From NCBI GenBank assembly GCA_944320985.1, contig CALUJN010000047.1:1-64000 (forward strand): DNA of 64,000 nt, read 5' to 3'. Positions 42,721-52,623 of this stretch are shown in pieces; positions within the stretch are counted from its first letter, which is position 1; each line of letters begins with the position of its first letter. The DNA comes from an uncultured Alistipes sp. GTDB lineage: Bacteria > Bacteroidota > Bacteroidia > Bacteroidales > Rikenellaceae. The notes beneath the pieces were generated by a model. That model worked only from the letters and a program-made list of their open reading frames with translations. It was not told the DNA's origin and ran no database searches. The position numbers and the translations under genes are program-made.

Positions 42721-44520
42721 TTATTTGGCGGCGCGTTTGCGGTCGTTCTCGTTCAGCAGGATCTTCCGCAGGCGCATGGCGTGCGGCGTAACCTCTACAT
42801 ATTCGTCATCCTGGATGTACTCCAGCGCCTCTTCGAGCGTGAAGATCTTCGGGGGCACGATCACCGCCTTGTCGTCTGAACCTGAGGCACGCATGTTGGT
42901 CAGCTGTTTCGCCTTGGTGACGTTCACCGTGATGTCGTTCTGCCGGGTGTGCTCGCCGATCACCTGTCCCTCGTAGACCTGCTCCATCGGGCTGATGAAG
43001 AACCGGCCCCGATCCTGCAGCTTGTCGATCGAGTAGGCGTAGGCCGTGCCGGTCTCACCCGAGATGATTGATCCGTTGGTGCGCATCTCGATCTCGCCGA
43101 CCCACGGCTCGAAGCCCTTCAGACGGTGGGTCATGATCGCTTCGCCGGCCGTGGCCGTGAGCATGTTCGATCGCAGTCCGATGATGCCGCGCGAGGGAAT
43201 GTCGAACTCCAGCCGGGTGCGTTCGCCGTCCGATGTCATGTTGGTGAGCGTTCCCTTGCGGCGCGTGGCCAGGTCGATCACCGTCCCCGAATACTCGTCC
43301 GGGCAGTCCACGGTCATCTCCTCGATCGGCTCGCACTTCTTGCCGTTGATCTCCTTGATGATCACGTGCGGCTGGCCCACCTGCAGTTCATAGCCTTCGC
43401 GGCGCATCGTCTCGATCAGCACCGAGAGATGCAGCACACCGCGCCCGTAGACGATGAACGAGTCGACCGACGGCCCCGGAGTCACGCGCAGCGCGAGGTT
43501 CTTCTCCAGTTCGCGGTCCAGACGTTCCTTGATGTGGCGCGAGGTGACGTATTTGCCGTCCTTGCCGAAGAAGGGCGAATTGTTGATCGTGAAGAGCATC
43601 GACATGGTGGGTTCGTCGATGGCGATCGGCGGCAGCGGCTCCGGGTTGTCGTAGTCGCAGATCGTGTCGCCGATCTCGAAGCCTTCGATGCCCATGATGG
43701 CGCAGATCTCGCCGCATGGAACTTCGTCGACCTTCTTTTTGCCCAGACCCTCGAAGACCATCAGATCGCGGATCTTCGTCTTTTGCATCGTCACCCCGTC
43801 ACGCTTGGCCAGCGTGACGTTCTGACCCGCCTTCAACGAACCGCGCGTCACCTTCCCCACGGCGATACGTCCCGTGTAGGAGGAGTATTCGAGCGAGGTG
43901 ATGAGCATCTGCGGCGTGCCCTCGACCTGTGCCGGTTCGGGAATTTCGTCGATGATCGCATCGAGCAGCGGAACGATCGAGTCCGTGCGTTCGTTCCACT
44001 TGTGCGACATCCAGCCCTGTTTGGCCGAGCCGTAGATCGTCTTGTAGTCGAGTTGCTCCTCGGTGGCGTTGAGCGAGAACATTAGGTCGAAGACCTGCTC
44101 GTTGACCACCTCCGGACGACAGTTGGGCTTGTCCACCTTGTTGATCACCACGATGGGTTTTTTGCCCAGAGCCAGGGCCTTCTGCAGCACGAAGCGCGTC
44201 TGGGGCATCGTGCCCTCGAAGGCGTCCACCAGCAGCAGCACGCCGTCGCACATGTTCAGCACGCGCTCTACCTCGCCGCCGAAATCCGCGTGTCCCGGCG
44301 TGTCGATGATGTTGATCTTGTAGTCCTTGTAGATCACCGAGACGTTTTTCGAGAGAATCGTGATTCCCCGTTCCCGTTCCAGGTCGTTGTTGTCCAGAAT
44401 CAGGTCGCCCGTCTGCTGGTTGTCGCGCAGAATGTGGCCTGCCAGGATCATCTTGTCGACCAGCGTCGTCTTTCCGTGGTCGACGTGGGCGATGATCGCA
44501 ATGTTGCGCAGTTTTTGCAT
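42721..44520 (-). CDS. typA: Ribosome-associated GTPase TypA/BipA
   Basis: A translational GTPase acting in 50S ribosome biogenesis and stress adaptation. The 599-residue length is typical. The N-terminal G domain has [12 protein letters not shown] (G1), the switch [21 protein letters not shown] (G3) and INKVDKPN (G4). Domain II, and the C-terminal part with [24 protein letters not shown] and [22 protein letters not shown], are as in BipA rather than EF-G or LepA. It has a TACCTTTG promoter divergent from aroB. Confidence 0.97.
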   Translation of the reverse strand: MQKLRNIAIIAHVDHGKTTLVDKMILAGHILRDNQQTGDLILDNNDLERERGITILSKNVSVIYKDYKINIIDTPGHADFGGEVERVLNMCDGVLLLVDAFEGTMPQTRFVLQKALALGKKPIVVINKVDKPNCRPEVVNEQVFDLMFSLNATEEQLDYKTIYGSAKQGWMSHKWNERTDSIVPLLDAIIDEIPEPAQVEGTPQMLITSLEYSSYTGRIAVGKVTRGSLKAGQNVTLAKRDGVTMQKTKIRDLMVFEGLGKKKVDEVPCGEICAIMGIEGFEIGDTICDYDNPEPLPPIAIDEPTMSMLFTINNSPFFGKDGKYVTSRHIKERLDRELEKNLALRVTPGPSVDSFIVYGRGVLHLSVLIETMRREGYELQVGQPHVIIKEINGKKCEPIEEMTVDCPDEYSGTVIDLATRRKGTLTNMTSDGERTRLEFDIPSRGIIGLRSNMLTATAGEAIMTHRLKGFEPWVGEIEMRTNGSIISGETGTAYAYSIDKLQDRGRFFISPMEQVYEGQVIGEHTRQNDITVNVTKAKQLTNMRASGSDDKAVIVPPKIFTLEEALEYIQDDEYVEVTPHAMRLRKILLNENDRKRAAK

Positions 44521-44539
44521 AAATACGTATTTTGTCGTG

Positions 44540-44547
44540 CAAAGGTA
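44540..44547 (-). promoter_or_regulatory. Promoter -7 box for typA
   Basis: TACCTTTG on the minus strand, 19 nt before the typA ATG. Confidence 0.7.
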
Positions 44548-44569
44548 ACAATTTCTCCGGAAAATGTAC

Positions 44570-44577
44570 TACATTTG
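44570..44577 (+). promoter_or_regulatory. Promoter -7 box for aroB
   Basis: TACATTTG, 24 nt before the aroB ATG; divergent from the typA box with 22 bp between them. Confidence 0.65.
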
Positions 44578-44601
44578 CTTACTTCTTAAAAAAGTTAAAT
44601 A

Positions 44602-45618
44602 ATGAAACCCGCTTTCAACGTCCGCAACAGCAGTCGGGTATACATCGGCTCGGCTGCCGAACTGCTCCCCGAGTTACTTCCCGAGGGACGTGTCGTCGTC
44701 GTCTCGGATGCCACGATCGACCGTCTCTACCATCCGCTTGTGGCCAAATACGATACGGTGCTGATTGGTCTGGGTGAGAGCATCAAGACCCTGCAGAGCG
44801 TCGAGACCATTTATCGCCGCTTCATCGAACTCGGGGTCGACCGTTCGACCTTCGTGCTGGCGATCGGCGGGGGAATCGTAACCGATGTGGCCGGATTTGC
44901 CGCTTCGACCTACATGCGCGGCGTGAAGTTCGGGTTCGTCTCCACGACGTTGCTCGGGCAGGTCGACGCCTCGGTCGGCGGCAAGAACGGCGTGAATGTT
45001 GACGGATACAAGAATATGGCCGGGACCTTCACCCAACCGGAGTTCGTCGTCTGTGACCCCTCGCTGCTGCGTTCGCTTCCCGAACGGGAATTCCGCGCGG
45101 GCCTGGCCGAGGTGGTCAAGGCGGCCATCATCGCGGATGCGGAGCTCTTTGCCCGCATCGAACAGACTTCGTTCGAAACGCTCCGTGCCGATACGGACCT
45201 GTTGGCCGATGTCATTTCCGCCGCCATCCGGGTCAAGGCCGATATTGTCGAGTACGACGAACGCGAGTCGGGCGAACGGCGCAAACTCAATCTCGGACAT
45301 ACGCTGGCCCACGCCATCGAGAAGTCTTCGAATCGCATGAATCACGGTGAGGCCGTGGCCGTCGGTACGGCCCTGATTGCCGGAGCGGCCGTGCGCCTCG
45401 GGGTGCTGAAGGAGGAGGATCGGCAGCGCATCGTGAACCTGCTGGCCCGGCTGGGATTCGACCTCATCCCTCCGGTCGAGATGAAACGCCTGCTGAAGGA
45501 GGTCGGCAAGGACAAGAAGAACGAAGACGGCATGCTGCGCATCGTGCTGCCCGTGGGAATCGGCGACTGCGAGGTGCGCAAGATGACCCCCGAAGCTTTT
45601 GCCGCACTCTTTGCATAG
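44602..45618 (+). CDS. aroB: 3-dehydroquinate synthase
   Basis: Second step of the shikimate pathway: cyclises DAHP to 3-dehydroquinate using NAD and zinc. The 338-residue protein has the GGGIVTDVAGFAASTYMRG region, STTLLGQVDASVGGKNGVN, the GLAEVVKAAII helix, RRKLNLGHTLAHAIE (zinc His) and MNHGEAVAVG (second His ligand). The N-terminal part is slightly shorter than in E. coli (362 residues). It is monocistronic, ended by a hairpin. Confidence 0.96.
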   Translation: MKPAFNVRNSSRVYIGSAAELLPELLPEGRVVVVSDATIDRLYHPLVAKYDTVLIGLGESIKTLQSVETIYRRFIELGVDRSTFVLAIGGGIVTDVAGFAASTYMRGVKFGFVSTTLLGQVDASVGGKNGVNVDGYKNMAGTFTQPEFVVCDPSLLRSLPEREFRAGLAEVVKAAIIADAELFARIEQTSFETLRADTDLLADVISAAIRVKADIVEYDERESGERRKLNLGHTLAHAIEKSSNRMNHGEAVAVGTALIAGAAVRLGVLKEEDRQRIVNLLARLGFDLIPPVEMKRLLKEVGKDKKNEDGMLRIVLPVGIGDCEVRKMTPEAFAALFA

Positions 45619-45644
45619 GCGGCTGTTACGGTCGTGACCTTTCG

Positions 45645-45671
45645 AGGCGCCGGAGAAGATTCCCGGCGCCT
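45645..45671 (+). terminator. Terminator after aroB
   Basis: AGGCGCCGG / CCGGCGCCT stem with a 9-nt loop, then TCCTTTAT; 27 nt after the aroB stop. It lies only 9 bp from the stop of the convergent AraC gene and may serve both. Confidence 0.75.
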
Positions 45672-45679
45672 CCTTTATA

Positions 45680-46606
45680 TTATAGGCTCTCTGTTATTCC
45701 CGGCGACTTCTCGGGCGTCCGTCCGAAGCGTTGTCGGTAGTGGTGGGGCGAGAATCCGCTCTGGGACTTGAAGAATTTCCCGAATGAGGACTGGTCCGCG
45801 AACCCGAGCCGGTCGGCAATCTCCTTGATATCCTTGTCGGTGCTCTCCAGGTAGCGTCGCGCTTCGGCACTGAGCAGCCCCGCGAGGTGTGTGTAGACGG
45901 TGTGTCCGGTAGTCCGTTTGACGATTCGCGAAAGATAGGTCGTCGAAATGTGCAGAGCCTCGGCGTAGAAACCGATGTCGTGGTGGTGCCGGTAGTGCTC
46001 GACCGAGAGCTTCTTGAACTCCCGGAAGAGCTGATCGGCCCGTTTGACGCAGAGCGGGCCTGTCGACGATTCGCTGTCGCGATGGAGAATGTCGGTAATC
46101 TGAAGCAGAAAGAGCCCGCACCAGTGGCGGATGATTCCTCGGCGACACGTTGTGAAGGGGGCCATGCTTTCGGCATACAGTACGACGGTCCGCAGCAGAT
46201 GGCGCCACGACGCTGCATCCGGATGCAGCAGGAGTGGGCCGGAGGCATTCGCACGGCGGATGAGCTGTCCGTACATGGGCTGTCCGTCGGGCAGCGTGTC
46301 GAAAAAGTCGGGAAGCAAGGCAATGACGAGCATCCGGAAATCGGGGCTCGCGTCGTGAAGCCGGCAGCTCCGGCTCGGTGACAAAATGAGCAGGGTCCCT
46401 GCCGTGAGATGGTGCGCTCCCGAGGGTTCCGTTTCGACGATTGTACCGTTTTCAACCATCCCGAAGAAGAACCCGCGTGCCGGGCACAGCCCCTCCGGAG
46501 GTATTCCGGAGGTGTCGATCTCCCGGTAAAAAAGCCCCTCGGAGGGATCTTCCCGCCATTCGGCGGCGGATTCGGCGGATTGTGGAGATTGTCGCATGGC
46601 TGGCAT
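45680..46606 (-). CDS. AraC family transcriptional regulator
   Basis: A 308-residue regulator with an N-terminal sensing domain of the cupin kind (GTLLILSPSRSCRLH) and a C-terminal pair of helix-turn-helix motifs (FYAEALHISTTYLSRIVKRTTG and IKEIADRLGFADQSSFGKFFKSQSGFSPHHYRQRF). It is divergent from the membrane-domain/cytidylate-kinase fusion gene with a 126-bp gap, which makes that gene a natural target, though nothing proves it. A near-consensus -7 box (TATCTTTA, minus strand 46619-46626) lies 12 nt before the ATG. MRQS at 46597 is an alternative start. Confidence 0.92.
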   Translation of the reverse strand: MPAMRQSPQSAESAAEWREDPSEGLFYREIDTSGIPPEGLCPARGFFFGMVENGTIVETEPSGAHHLTAGTLLILSPSRSCRLHDASPDFRMLVIALLPDFFDTLPDGQPMYGQLIRRANASGPLLLHPDAASWRHLLRTVVLYAESMAPFTTCRRGIIRHWCGLFLLQITDILHRDSESSTGPLCVKRADQLFREFKKLSVEHYRHHHDIGFYAEALHISTTYLSRIVKRTTGHTVYTHLAGLLSAEARRYLESTDKDIKEIADRLGFADQSSFGKFFKSQSGFSPHHYRQRFGRTPEKSPGITESL

Positions 46607-46732
46607 CGTTTTCGGATGTAAAGATAGGCTTTTGTTTCGGATTATACCAATTTCGGTTGCTCCTTTCTGATCCGAATCTCGGAAGAAAAGACGAATTTTG
46701 CTCCCTGAAATACGTAATTGAAAAACCCGGAC

Positions 46733-48142
46733 ATGAAGACCGAAAAGATCCGTTTGGTGCGCCGTTATCTGCTTTTTCTCGTCGCCCTGTTCATCAATGC
46801 CTTCGGAATTGCATTCATCACCAAGGCGCTGCTCGGCACGTCGCCCATCACAAGTGTGACCTACGTACTGAGCATGTTCACGCCGCTGACCATGGGACAG
46901 TGGACCATCCTTCTGAACCTCCTTTTCATGTTGGGCGAGCTCCCCTTCATGACCCGTCAGGACCGGAAGACTGACCGGCGGATCTTTCTGCTGCAGATCC
47001 CCGTCACGCTGTTCTTCGGACTCTTCATCGACTCTTCGATGAGTGCTCTTTTCTGGCTCGCGCCCCAGACCTATGCGGCCAAGATTGTCAGTCTGTTTGT
47101 CGGATGCGTCGTGCTGGCCGTCGGCATCGCCCTCGAGGTGAAGGTCAATGTCGCCATGGCTGCCGGCGAGTATTTCGTGCGGGCCATCTCACGGCGTCTG
47201 CGTCGCGAGTTCGGATATGTCAAGCTGGGCTTCGACATCACGCTCGTGCTGCTGGCCTGCGGACTCTCGCTGGCCTTCATGCACGGAATCTACGGCGTGC
47301 GCGAGGGAACTGTCACGGCGGCGTTGATCGTCGGCCCGATCGTCCACTTCATCACCCCCTTCTATCGTTTCCTGGACCGCTGGATCGGAGCGGAGGGGAC
47401 GCGCGTGCCGGGTCCGACCTCCCGGGGCGGCGATCTTCCCCGTCCCGTTGTCATCTCCATCGCCCGCGAGTATGGCAGCGGGGGACATCTGCTCGGCGAA
47501 AAACTCGCCACGATGTTGCACCTTCCGCTTTATGACAATGAATTCATCCGTCTGGCGGCCCGGCGGAGCGGCATGGACGAGGCGTATATTCTCCGCAACG
47601 AACAATCCATTCCGTCGTTCTGGCTCAAGTGTATCTTTGCCCAGACGAACGGTGCACGGATGGACCGGAGCCTTTCGCCCGAGGATGTGCTGTTCGTGGC
47701 CGAGAGCCATATTGTCCGGGAGCTGGCAGACCGCGAATCGTGTGTCATCGTGGGGCGTTGTGCCGATTTTGTCCTGCGTGACGACCCGCGGGCCGTGCGG
47801 ATCTTTTGCTGTACCGATCCCGAGAGTGCTCGACGGCGTTGCATCGCCGAGTACGGAATCGCTCCCGAGGAGGCCGATTCCGAGATCCGGCGCGTGAACC
47901 GCAACCGCAAAACTCATTACGAATACTACACCGGAGAGCGTTGGGGAGATCCGCATCGTTTCGACTTGATCGTCAATACGGGAAGAGTGTCGCTCGACGA
48001 TATCGCGCAGGCCGTCGCACGCCTCTATCGCGAACGCATTGCCTCCATCGGGAATCCGGCCTCCGCCATGCCGCAGGCCTTTGGTACGGCGGGTGCGGAC
48101 ACCGGTGCGGCGAGCCCCTCCGACTCCTCTGCCGCCGTTTAA
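46733..48142 (+). CDS. Fusion of a YczE/YitT-like membrane domain and a cytidylate kinase-like domain
   Basis: A 469-residue two-part protein. Residues ~10-215 have five or six membrane segments with the KALLGTSPITSVTYVLS, LGELPFM and VNVAMAAGEYFV features of the YczE/DUF6198 family of unknown transport role. From ~236 on it is a soluble kinase-like domain of the Cytidylate_kin2 type: ISIAREYGSGGHLLGEKLA (P-loop), LPLYDNEFI, VIVGRCADFVLRD and the C-terminal NRKTHYEYYTGERWG with FDLIVNTGRVS. The last ~35 residues are Ala/Ser/Gly-rich. ATG at 46733 was chosen over the TTG at 46718. It is divergent from an AraC gene. Confidence 0.88.
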   Translation: MKTEKIRLVRRYLLFLVALFINAFGIAFITKALLGTSPITSVTYVLSMFTPLTMGQWTILLNLLFMLGELPFMTRQDRKTDRRIFLLQIPVTLFFGLFIDSSMSALFWLAPQTYAAKIVSLFVGCVVLAVGIALEVKVNVAMAAGEYFVRAISRRLRREFGYVKLGFDITLVLLACGLSLAFMHGIYGVREGTVTAALIVGPIVHFITPFYRFLDRWIGAEGTRVPGPTSRGGDLPRPVVISIAREYGSGGHLLGEKLATMLHLPLYDNEFIRLAARRSGMDEAYILRNEQSIPSFWLKCIFAQTNGARMDRSLSPEDVLFVAESHIVRELADRESCVIVGRCADFVLRDDPRAVRIFCCTDPESARRRCIAEYGIAPEEADSEIRRVNRNRKTHYEYYTGERWGDPHRFDLIVNTGRVSLDDIAQAVARLYRERIASIGNPASAMPQAFGTAGADTGAASPSDSSAAV

Positions 48143-48183
48143 CGGGCCGTTCGTTCGTGTATCTCTTCCGCGCAGGGGAGGGA

Positions 48184-48226
48184 ATGAAAAACGCAGGGAT
48201 CCGGCAACGATCCCTGCGTTTTTCAT
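48184..48226. terminator. Bidirectional terminator between the fusion gene and the malic enzyme gene
   Basis: Perfect 18-bp stem ATGAAAAACGCAGGGATC / GATCCCTGCGTTTTTCAT with a 7-nt loop, in the convergent gap 42 nt past the fusion stop and 56 nt past the malic enzyme stop. Confidence 0.9.
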
Positions 48227-48281
48227 CTTGTGTGCCCCGGAGTCCTCTCTTCCCGTGCCCCGGAGCCCCTTTCCGGGAGGG

Positions 48282-49562
48282 CTACTTCTCCATGCGGGAG
48301 CGCAGCGTTTCGGCGTAGGCCTCCCAGTCGGTGATCGGACGGCGGGCGACCCCCGATTCTACGGCTGCCCGAGCTACGGCCGTGGAGATCCAGGGCAGCA
48401 GCCGCGGATCCAGCGGCTTGGGGATCAGGTAACTGCGTCCGAATTCCATCGTTTCCACCCCGTAGGCCTTCAGTACCGATTCCGGAACCGGTTCGCGTGT
48501 CAGATCGGCCAGGGCATGGGCCGCGGCGAGTTTCATCGCTTCGTTGATCTTCGTGGCCCGCACGTCGAGCGCCCCGCGGAAGATGTAGGGAAAGCCCAGC
48601 ACGTTATTTACCTGATTCGGATAGTCGGAGCGTCCCGTGGCGAAGATGATGTCCGGACGCGTGGCCATCGCCGTTTCGTAGGCGATCTCCGGATCGGGAT
48701 TCGCCAGGGCCATGACGATCGGATTGGCGGCCATCGTGAGCAGCATCTCGGGTTTCAGCGTGTCGGCCTTCGAGACACCCAGGAAAACGTCCGCATCCCG
48801 GACCGCTTCGGCCAGCGTCGAGATCTTCCGCGTTGTGGCGAACTCCCGTTTCATGTGGTTGATGTCTTCGCGGTAGATCGTCACCACGCCGCGGCTGTCG
48901 CAGAGCGTTACGTTTTCGTGGCGGACCCCCAGCGCCACGAACAACTTCGCACAGGCGATAGCAGCCGCTCCCGCGCCGTTGACCACCACGTGCAGTTGCC
49001 GGAGCTCCTTGCCGGCGATCTTCGCGCCGTTCAGAAGCGCCGCCGAGGAGATGATCGCCGTGCCGTGCTGGTCGTCGTGCATGAGCGGAATGTCCAGCTC
49101 CTCACGCAGCCGGGTCTCGATCTCGAAACACTCCGGAGCCTTGATGTCTTCGAGGTTGATGCCGCCGAAGGTCGGAGCGATGGCCTTCACCGCGCGGATG
49201 AACTCCTCGGGATCCGTGGCGTCGACCTCGATGTCGAAGGCGTCGATCCCGGCGTAGGTCTTGAAGAGCATGCTCTTGCCCTCCATGACGGGTTTGGCGG
49301 CCAGCGGCCCGATGTTTCCGAGTCCCAGTACGGCCGTACCGTTCGAAATCACCGCCACGAGGTTGCCTTTGCCCGTATAGGTGTATACGTCGTCGGCCTG
49401 CGCGGCAATGGCCCGTGACGGGGCTGCTACGCCCGGCGAATAGGCCAGCGAAAGATCATAGGGGGTTTGATAGGGCTTCGTGGGCACGATCCCGATCTTG
49501 CCGGGATGCCCTTCGCTGTGGTAGCGCAGCGCCGCTTCGTCGAGTTTCGATTTGGTATCCAT
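48282..49562 (-). CDS. maeB: Malic enzyme, short form without a phosphotransacetylase domain
   Basis: Oxidatively decarboxylates malate to pyruvate, giving NADPH or NADH. The 426-residue protein is the malic-enzyme half of Mae[42 protein letters not shown], the metal-binding [12 protein letters not shown] and [11 protein letters not shown], the NAD(P)-binding [13 protein letters not shown] and the closing ALANPDPEI with [24 protein letters not shown]. The C-terminal phosphate acetyltransferase-like domain present in many MaeB proteins (about 760 residues) is absent; the stop codon follows ETLRSRMEK directly. A TATATTTG box lies 46 nt upstream. Confidence 0.94.
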   Translation of the reverse strand: MDTKSKLDEAALRYHSEGHPGKIGIVPTKPYQTPYDLSLAYSPGVAAPSRAIAAQADDVYTYTGKGNLVAVISNGTAVLGLGNIGPLAAKPVMEGKSMLFKTYAGIDAFDIEVDATDPEEFIRAVKAIAPTFGGINLEDIKAPECFEIETRLREELDIPLMHDDQHGTAIISSAALLNGAKIAGKELRQLHVVVNGAGAAAIACAKLFVALGVRHENVTLCDSRGVVTIYREDINHMKREFATTRKISTLAEAVRDADVFLGVSKADTLKPEMLLTMAANPIVMALANPDPEIAYETAMATRPDIIFATGRSDYPNQVNNVLGFPYIFRGALDVRATKINEAMKLAAAHALADLTREPVPESVLKAYGVETMEFGRSYLIPKPLDPRLLPWISTAVARAAVESGVARRPITDWEAYAETLRSRMEK

Positions 49563-49608
49563 CTGTTTGCCGTTTTTGAAGTCTTTGTTATCTCTCTTCG
49601 GTTAACGG

Positions 49609-49616
49609 CAAATATA
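49609..49616 (-). promoter_or_regulatory. Promoter -7 box for the malic enzyme gene
   Basis: TATATTTG on the minus strand, 46 nt before the ATG; a TTTA lies about 21 nt upstream as a possible -33 element. Confidence 0.65.
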
Positions 49617-49667
49617 ACACAATTATCGTGTGAATACTAAATATTTTTAGATTTTTTCACAAAATTT

Positions 49668-50408
49668 TTAGAAATAAAGCCGGATCCCTCCTCCGAACTG
49701 GATGCTCAGAACACCGCCAATGTTGAGCTCCACCCCGTCTCCCACATCCGGAGAACCGACGATCAGCCATTGTCCCCGGATTTCGGCCGAGAGTCCGAGC
49801 CAGCGGGTCAGCATGTATTCGACCGAGGTCCGTTCGTGCAGGCCGACACCACCCCGTCCGGCCCGTGTGTCGCCGTAGCTGCGGACGTAGCGTCCGTATC
49901 CGATGCCTGCGGCCTCGCGGAAGATCCAGCGCCGTCCGGCCTGTTGGCGGGCGACGAACTCCGGAGCAATGTAATGCAGGCGTGTGGTACGGGAGATTCC
50001 GTCACGCCGGGCCGAGATAAAGCCTCCGGAGTAGATTACACCTACGCCCAGCCCCCGGCGCGAGGTCCAGTTGTATCCCAGGGCGAGATCAAACCCTTCG
50101 TTGAGCGATCCCGAATCGCTCGCCTTGACGTGGATGATCGAGAGGATGGCCAGATACCCCGCGTCAACGAACAGTGTATGCTGCGACTGGTTGCGCGGTA
50201 CGAGGCGGATTCTCGGAGCAACGGGCTCGGTGGTGTTTGCAGTCTCTTCGATGGCGGGAGGATTTGTCGTGGCGGCGGAGGTGACGGCCGTGACGGTCGG
50301 TTCCGATGGGGTTGCCGACGGATCCGAAGCGGGTGTGGTCGTCTGTGTCCGGCCGGCAAACGGCAGGAACAAAAGGAGAAACAGGACGGTCGTTTTTATC
50401 GGTTGCAT
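49668..50408 (-). CDS. Exported beta-barrel-like protein, unknown function
   Basis: A 246-residue protein with a signal peptide (MQPIKTTVLFLLLFLPFAGRTQ), then a Thr/Ser/Pro/Ala-rich linker of about 50 residues, then a region of alternating hydrophobic and polar residues (HTLFVDAGYLAILSIIHV, FDLALGYNWTSRRGLGVGVIYSG, GGVLSIQFGGGIRLYF) that ends in Phe, as outer membrane beta-barrels do. The linker and C-terminal Phe suggest an outer membrane anchor, with about eight strands. I do not recognise a family. The gene stands alone between maeB and a repeat region. Confidence 0.7.
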   Translation of the reverse strand: MQPIKTTVLFLLLFLPFAGRTQTTTPASDPSATPSEPTVTAVTSAATTNPPAIEETANTTEPVAPRIRLVPRNQSQHTLFVDAGYLAILSIIHVKASDSGSLNEGFDLALGYNWTSRRGLGVGVIYSGGFISARRDGISRTTRLHYIAPEFVARQQAGRRWIFREAAGIGYGRYVRSYGDTRAGRGGVGLHERTSVEYMLTRWLGLSAEIRGQWLIVGSPDVGDGVELNIGGVLSIQFGGGIRLYF

Positions 50409-50491
50409 CTTTTTCGGGGTTTCCGGAATGTCGCTGAATTTGTCGTTGCGTGCTGAAGGTTGCTCCGCCCGGTTCCTGTTGTCTTGTTCCT

Positions 50492-50670
50492 CCCTTGAAG
50501 TCCGGGGCGGCCTTCGTATTTTGCAGCCGGTTGGGGCCGTCTTCCTTGAGGCTTGGGCAGCCTTCTTATTTGTAGCCCGGGGTGAGCCTCTTTTCTCGGG
50601 TCCCGGGCCGATGCTCTTTTTTATCGCCAGCTTGCTTTGCCTGTATCGCCTGCTCCGCTTGCCCCCCCCC
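50492..50670. repeat. ~50-bp degenerate direct repeats and C9 tract after ruvB
   Basis: The 264-bp gap between the barrel gene and ruvB carries two similar 48-50-bp units, 50492-50541 and 50543-50590 (shared elements CCTTGA, GGGC, GCCTTC, TATTT, GCAGCC/GTAGCC) and a weaker third part, ending in nine C (50662-50670). No gene is seen in the gap. Confidence 0.65.
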
Positions 50671-50672
50671 TC

Positions 50673-51680
50673 TCAGAAGAGGGTCGCCTCGCCGCTTCCG
50701 GGCGGCGTGAAGCCCAGATGCTCCCAAGCCAACGGTGTTGCCTCGCGCCCCCGCGGCGTACGTTTGAGGAATCCCTCCTTGATGAGGAACGGCTCGTAGA
50801 CCTCTTCGATCGTTCCGGCCTCTTCGCCGACGGCCGTCGCCACGGTGTTCAGCCCCACGGGGCCGCCGTTGAACTTCTCGATGATCGTTCCCAGGATCTT
50901 GTTGTCCATCTGGTCCAGGCCCCGCGAGTCGATGTTCAGCGCCGAGAGGGCGATGCGGGTGATTTCGAGATCGATGTGCCCCTCGCCCTTGACCATGGCG
51001 AAGTCCCGCACACGTCGCAGCAGGGCATTGGCGATACGCGGCGTGCCGCGCGAGCGGAGTGCTACCTCGCGTGCCGCATCGTCGTCGATCGAGACATCCA
51101 GAATCCGCGCCGAACGCCGGACGATCCCCGCCAGCACCGGAGCATCGTAATACTCCAGATGGCACTGGATGCCGAAACGCGCCCGCAGGGGCGAGGTCAG
51201 CAGTCCGCTGCGCGTCGTGGCGCCGATCAGCGTGAAGGGGGCCAGTTCGATCTGGATCGAGCGGGCCGAAGGGCCTTTGTCCAGGACGATGTCGATCTTG
51301 AAATCCTCCATGGCCGAATAGAGATACTCCTCGACGATGGGACTCAGCCGGTGAATCTCGTCGATAAAGAGCACGTCACCCGGGTTGAGGTTCGTCAGCA
51401 GTCCCGCCAGATCGCCCGGTTTGTCCAGCACCGGACCCGACGTGACGCGCAGCTGCGCTCCCATTTCGTTGGCGATGATGTTCGCCAGGGTCGTCTTGCC
51501 CAATCCCGGAGGACCGTGCAGCAGTACGTGGTCGAGTGAGTCGCCGCGCATGAGCGCCGCCTTGATGAAGACCCGCAGGTTGTCGACGATTTTGTCCTGT
51601 CCGGAGAAGTTTTCCAACTCCTGCGGGCGGATCTTGTTCTCGAAATCGAGATCGCTTTCGGTGTTGCGTACGATGGACAT
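50673..51680 (-). CDS. ruvB: Holliday junction DNA helicase RuvB
   Basis: AAA+ motor that drives branch migration of Holliday junctions with RuvA. The 335-residue protein has [17 protein letters not shown], Walker [12 protein letters not shown], Walker [11 protein letters not shown], the sensor [19 protein letters not shown] and the C-terminal winged helix ([41 protein letters not shown]). The open frame begins 22 codons earlier, but ATG at 51680 (MSIVRNTES) lies 4 nt behind a TATCTTTG box, so the mRNA should be leaderless. The stop codon TGA is followed directly by GAG9. Confidence 0.97.
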   Translation of the reverse strand: MSIVRNTESDLDFENKIRPQELENFSGQDKIVDNLRVFIKAALMRGDSLDHVLLHGPPGLGKTTLANIIANEMGAQLRVTSGPVLDKPGDLAGLLTNLNPGDVLFIDEIHRLSPIVEEYLYSAMEDFKIDIVLDKGPSARSIQIELAPFTLIGATTRSGLLTSPLRARFGIQCHLEYYDAPVLAGIVRRSARILDVSIDDDAAREVALRSRGTPRIANALLRRVRDFAMVKGEGHIDLEITRIALSALNIDSRGLDQMDNKILGTIIEKFNGGPVGLNTVATAVGEEAGTIEEVYEPFLIKEGFLKRTPRGREATPLAWEHLGFTPPGSGEATLF

Positions 51681-51684
51681 GCGA

Positions 51685-51692
51685 CAAAGATA
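51685..51692 (-). promoter_or_regulatory. Leaderless-type -7 box for ruvB
   Basis: TATCTTTG on the minus strand ends 4 nt before the ruvB ATG. Confidence 0.75.
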
Positions 51693-51725
51693 CGTTTTTT
51701 CGGCGAATCCTGAGCCCCGGAGAAT

Positions 51726-51762
51726 AAAAAATCCGGCCCGCGACACAAGGTCACGGACCGGA
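51726..51762 (-). terminator. Terminator after the NigD-like gene
   Basis: On the minus strand TCCGGTCCGTGAC pairs with GTCGCGGGCCGGA through two G-U pairs and is followed by TTTTTT; 20 nt past the stop codon. Confidence 0.8.
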
Positions 51763-51781
51763 CAACTGCCGTTCCGGATGG

Positions 51782-52501
51782 CTACTTCTCCTCGGGCAGA
51801 TCGATCTTCAACTCCTTGTTACCGTTCTCGCGCGTCGGGATCAGCAGGTTGATGCCCTGCTTGCCCTCCAGTTCGGTGGCAATGGCCGAAAGGTCGAACG
51901 AGACGTAGAAGCCGCAGTCGGGGCCTCCCGTGTCGCCGCCGTCATTGTGCAGAACCACCACGTTGAGGTAGTTCTCGTCGGTATTCTCAAACTCCGTCGT
52001 GCCGCTCTTGTCGACGGCCAGCGTGAAGGTGTGCTTCGAGTTGCTGCGGCACGAGTAGAGGGCATAGAAGGTCAGCCAGTCGTTCGAGAGGTGGAACGTC
52101 CCGACGGTATAGCCCGTCTTGGCGTCACCCAGCTCTTCGAGGCGTGCGGCATCGTCAACAATCTCCGAAGCGCCGGTGTAGATCTCCTCCACGGAGTAGA
52201 GCGCAATGTTGTAGCGGTAGCCGGGGATCGTCTCGTTGAGCAGCGAGAACCAGATGATGGCACGCTGTTTCGTGCCGTCGGTGGCCGGACGGTAGCCCGG
52301 AACCCGCGTCTTGTCGCTCGGATAGAGCCGGTCGCCGTTGTCTCGCTGGAAATAGTAGTCGCCGCCGTCGAGCGGGCAGACCGTTGTGATGAGCGGGTTG
52401 CTGGTCGGATAGTCTCCGTCGTCGTCATTGCAGGAGGCAAATCCCAGCATTGTCACCGCCCCCAGCAGGAATAAACCGATTTTTTTCATAATCATATCCA
52501 T
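51782..52501 (-). CDS. NigD-like lipoprotein
   Basis: A 239-residue envelope lipoprotein (lipidation at the Cys in [10 protein letters not shown]). It resembles the NigD-like family of Bacteroidetes, first noted beside the nigABC bacteriocin genes, whose function is unknown. The N-terminal half has a [21 protein letters not shown] region of the NigD N-terminal OB-like domain, and the C-terminal half shows alternating beta strands ([22 protein letters not shown]). No bacteriocin gene is close. MDMIMKK at 52501 and MKKIG at 52489 are both possible starts; the second gives the better signal peptide. It is divergent from the ECF sigma gene. Confidence 0.82.
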   Translation of the reverse strand: MDMIMKKIGLFLLGAVTMLGFASCNDDDGDYPTSNPLITTVCPLDGGDYYFQRDNGDRLYPSDKTRVPGYRPATDGTKQRAIIWFSLLNETIPGYRYNIALYSVEEIYTGASEIVDDAARLEELGDAKTGYTVGTFHLSNDWLTFYALYSCRSNSKHTFTLAVDKSGTTEFENTDENYLNVVVLHNDGGDTGGPDCGFYVSFDLSAIATELEGKQGINLLIPTRENGNKELKIDLPEEK

Positions 52502-52623
52502 ATTTTTTGTTACCTTTCGTTCTTAAAACGTGTCAGAGGACAAATACTGCATGGTGCGGAAAATTTTTTTCGTCTCCGTGCAGTCTTTTCCCGGCTTGTG
52601 CATTTATCAAGGTGGAACGACCA

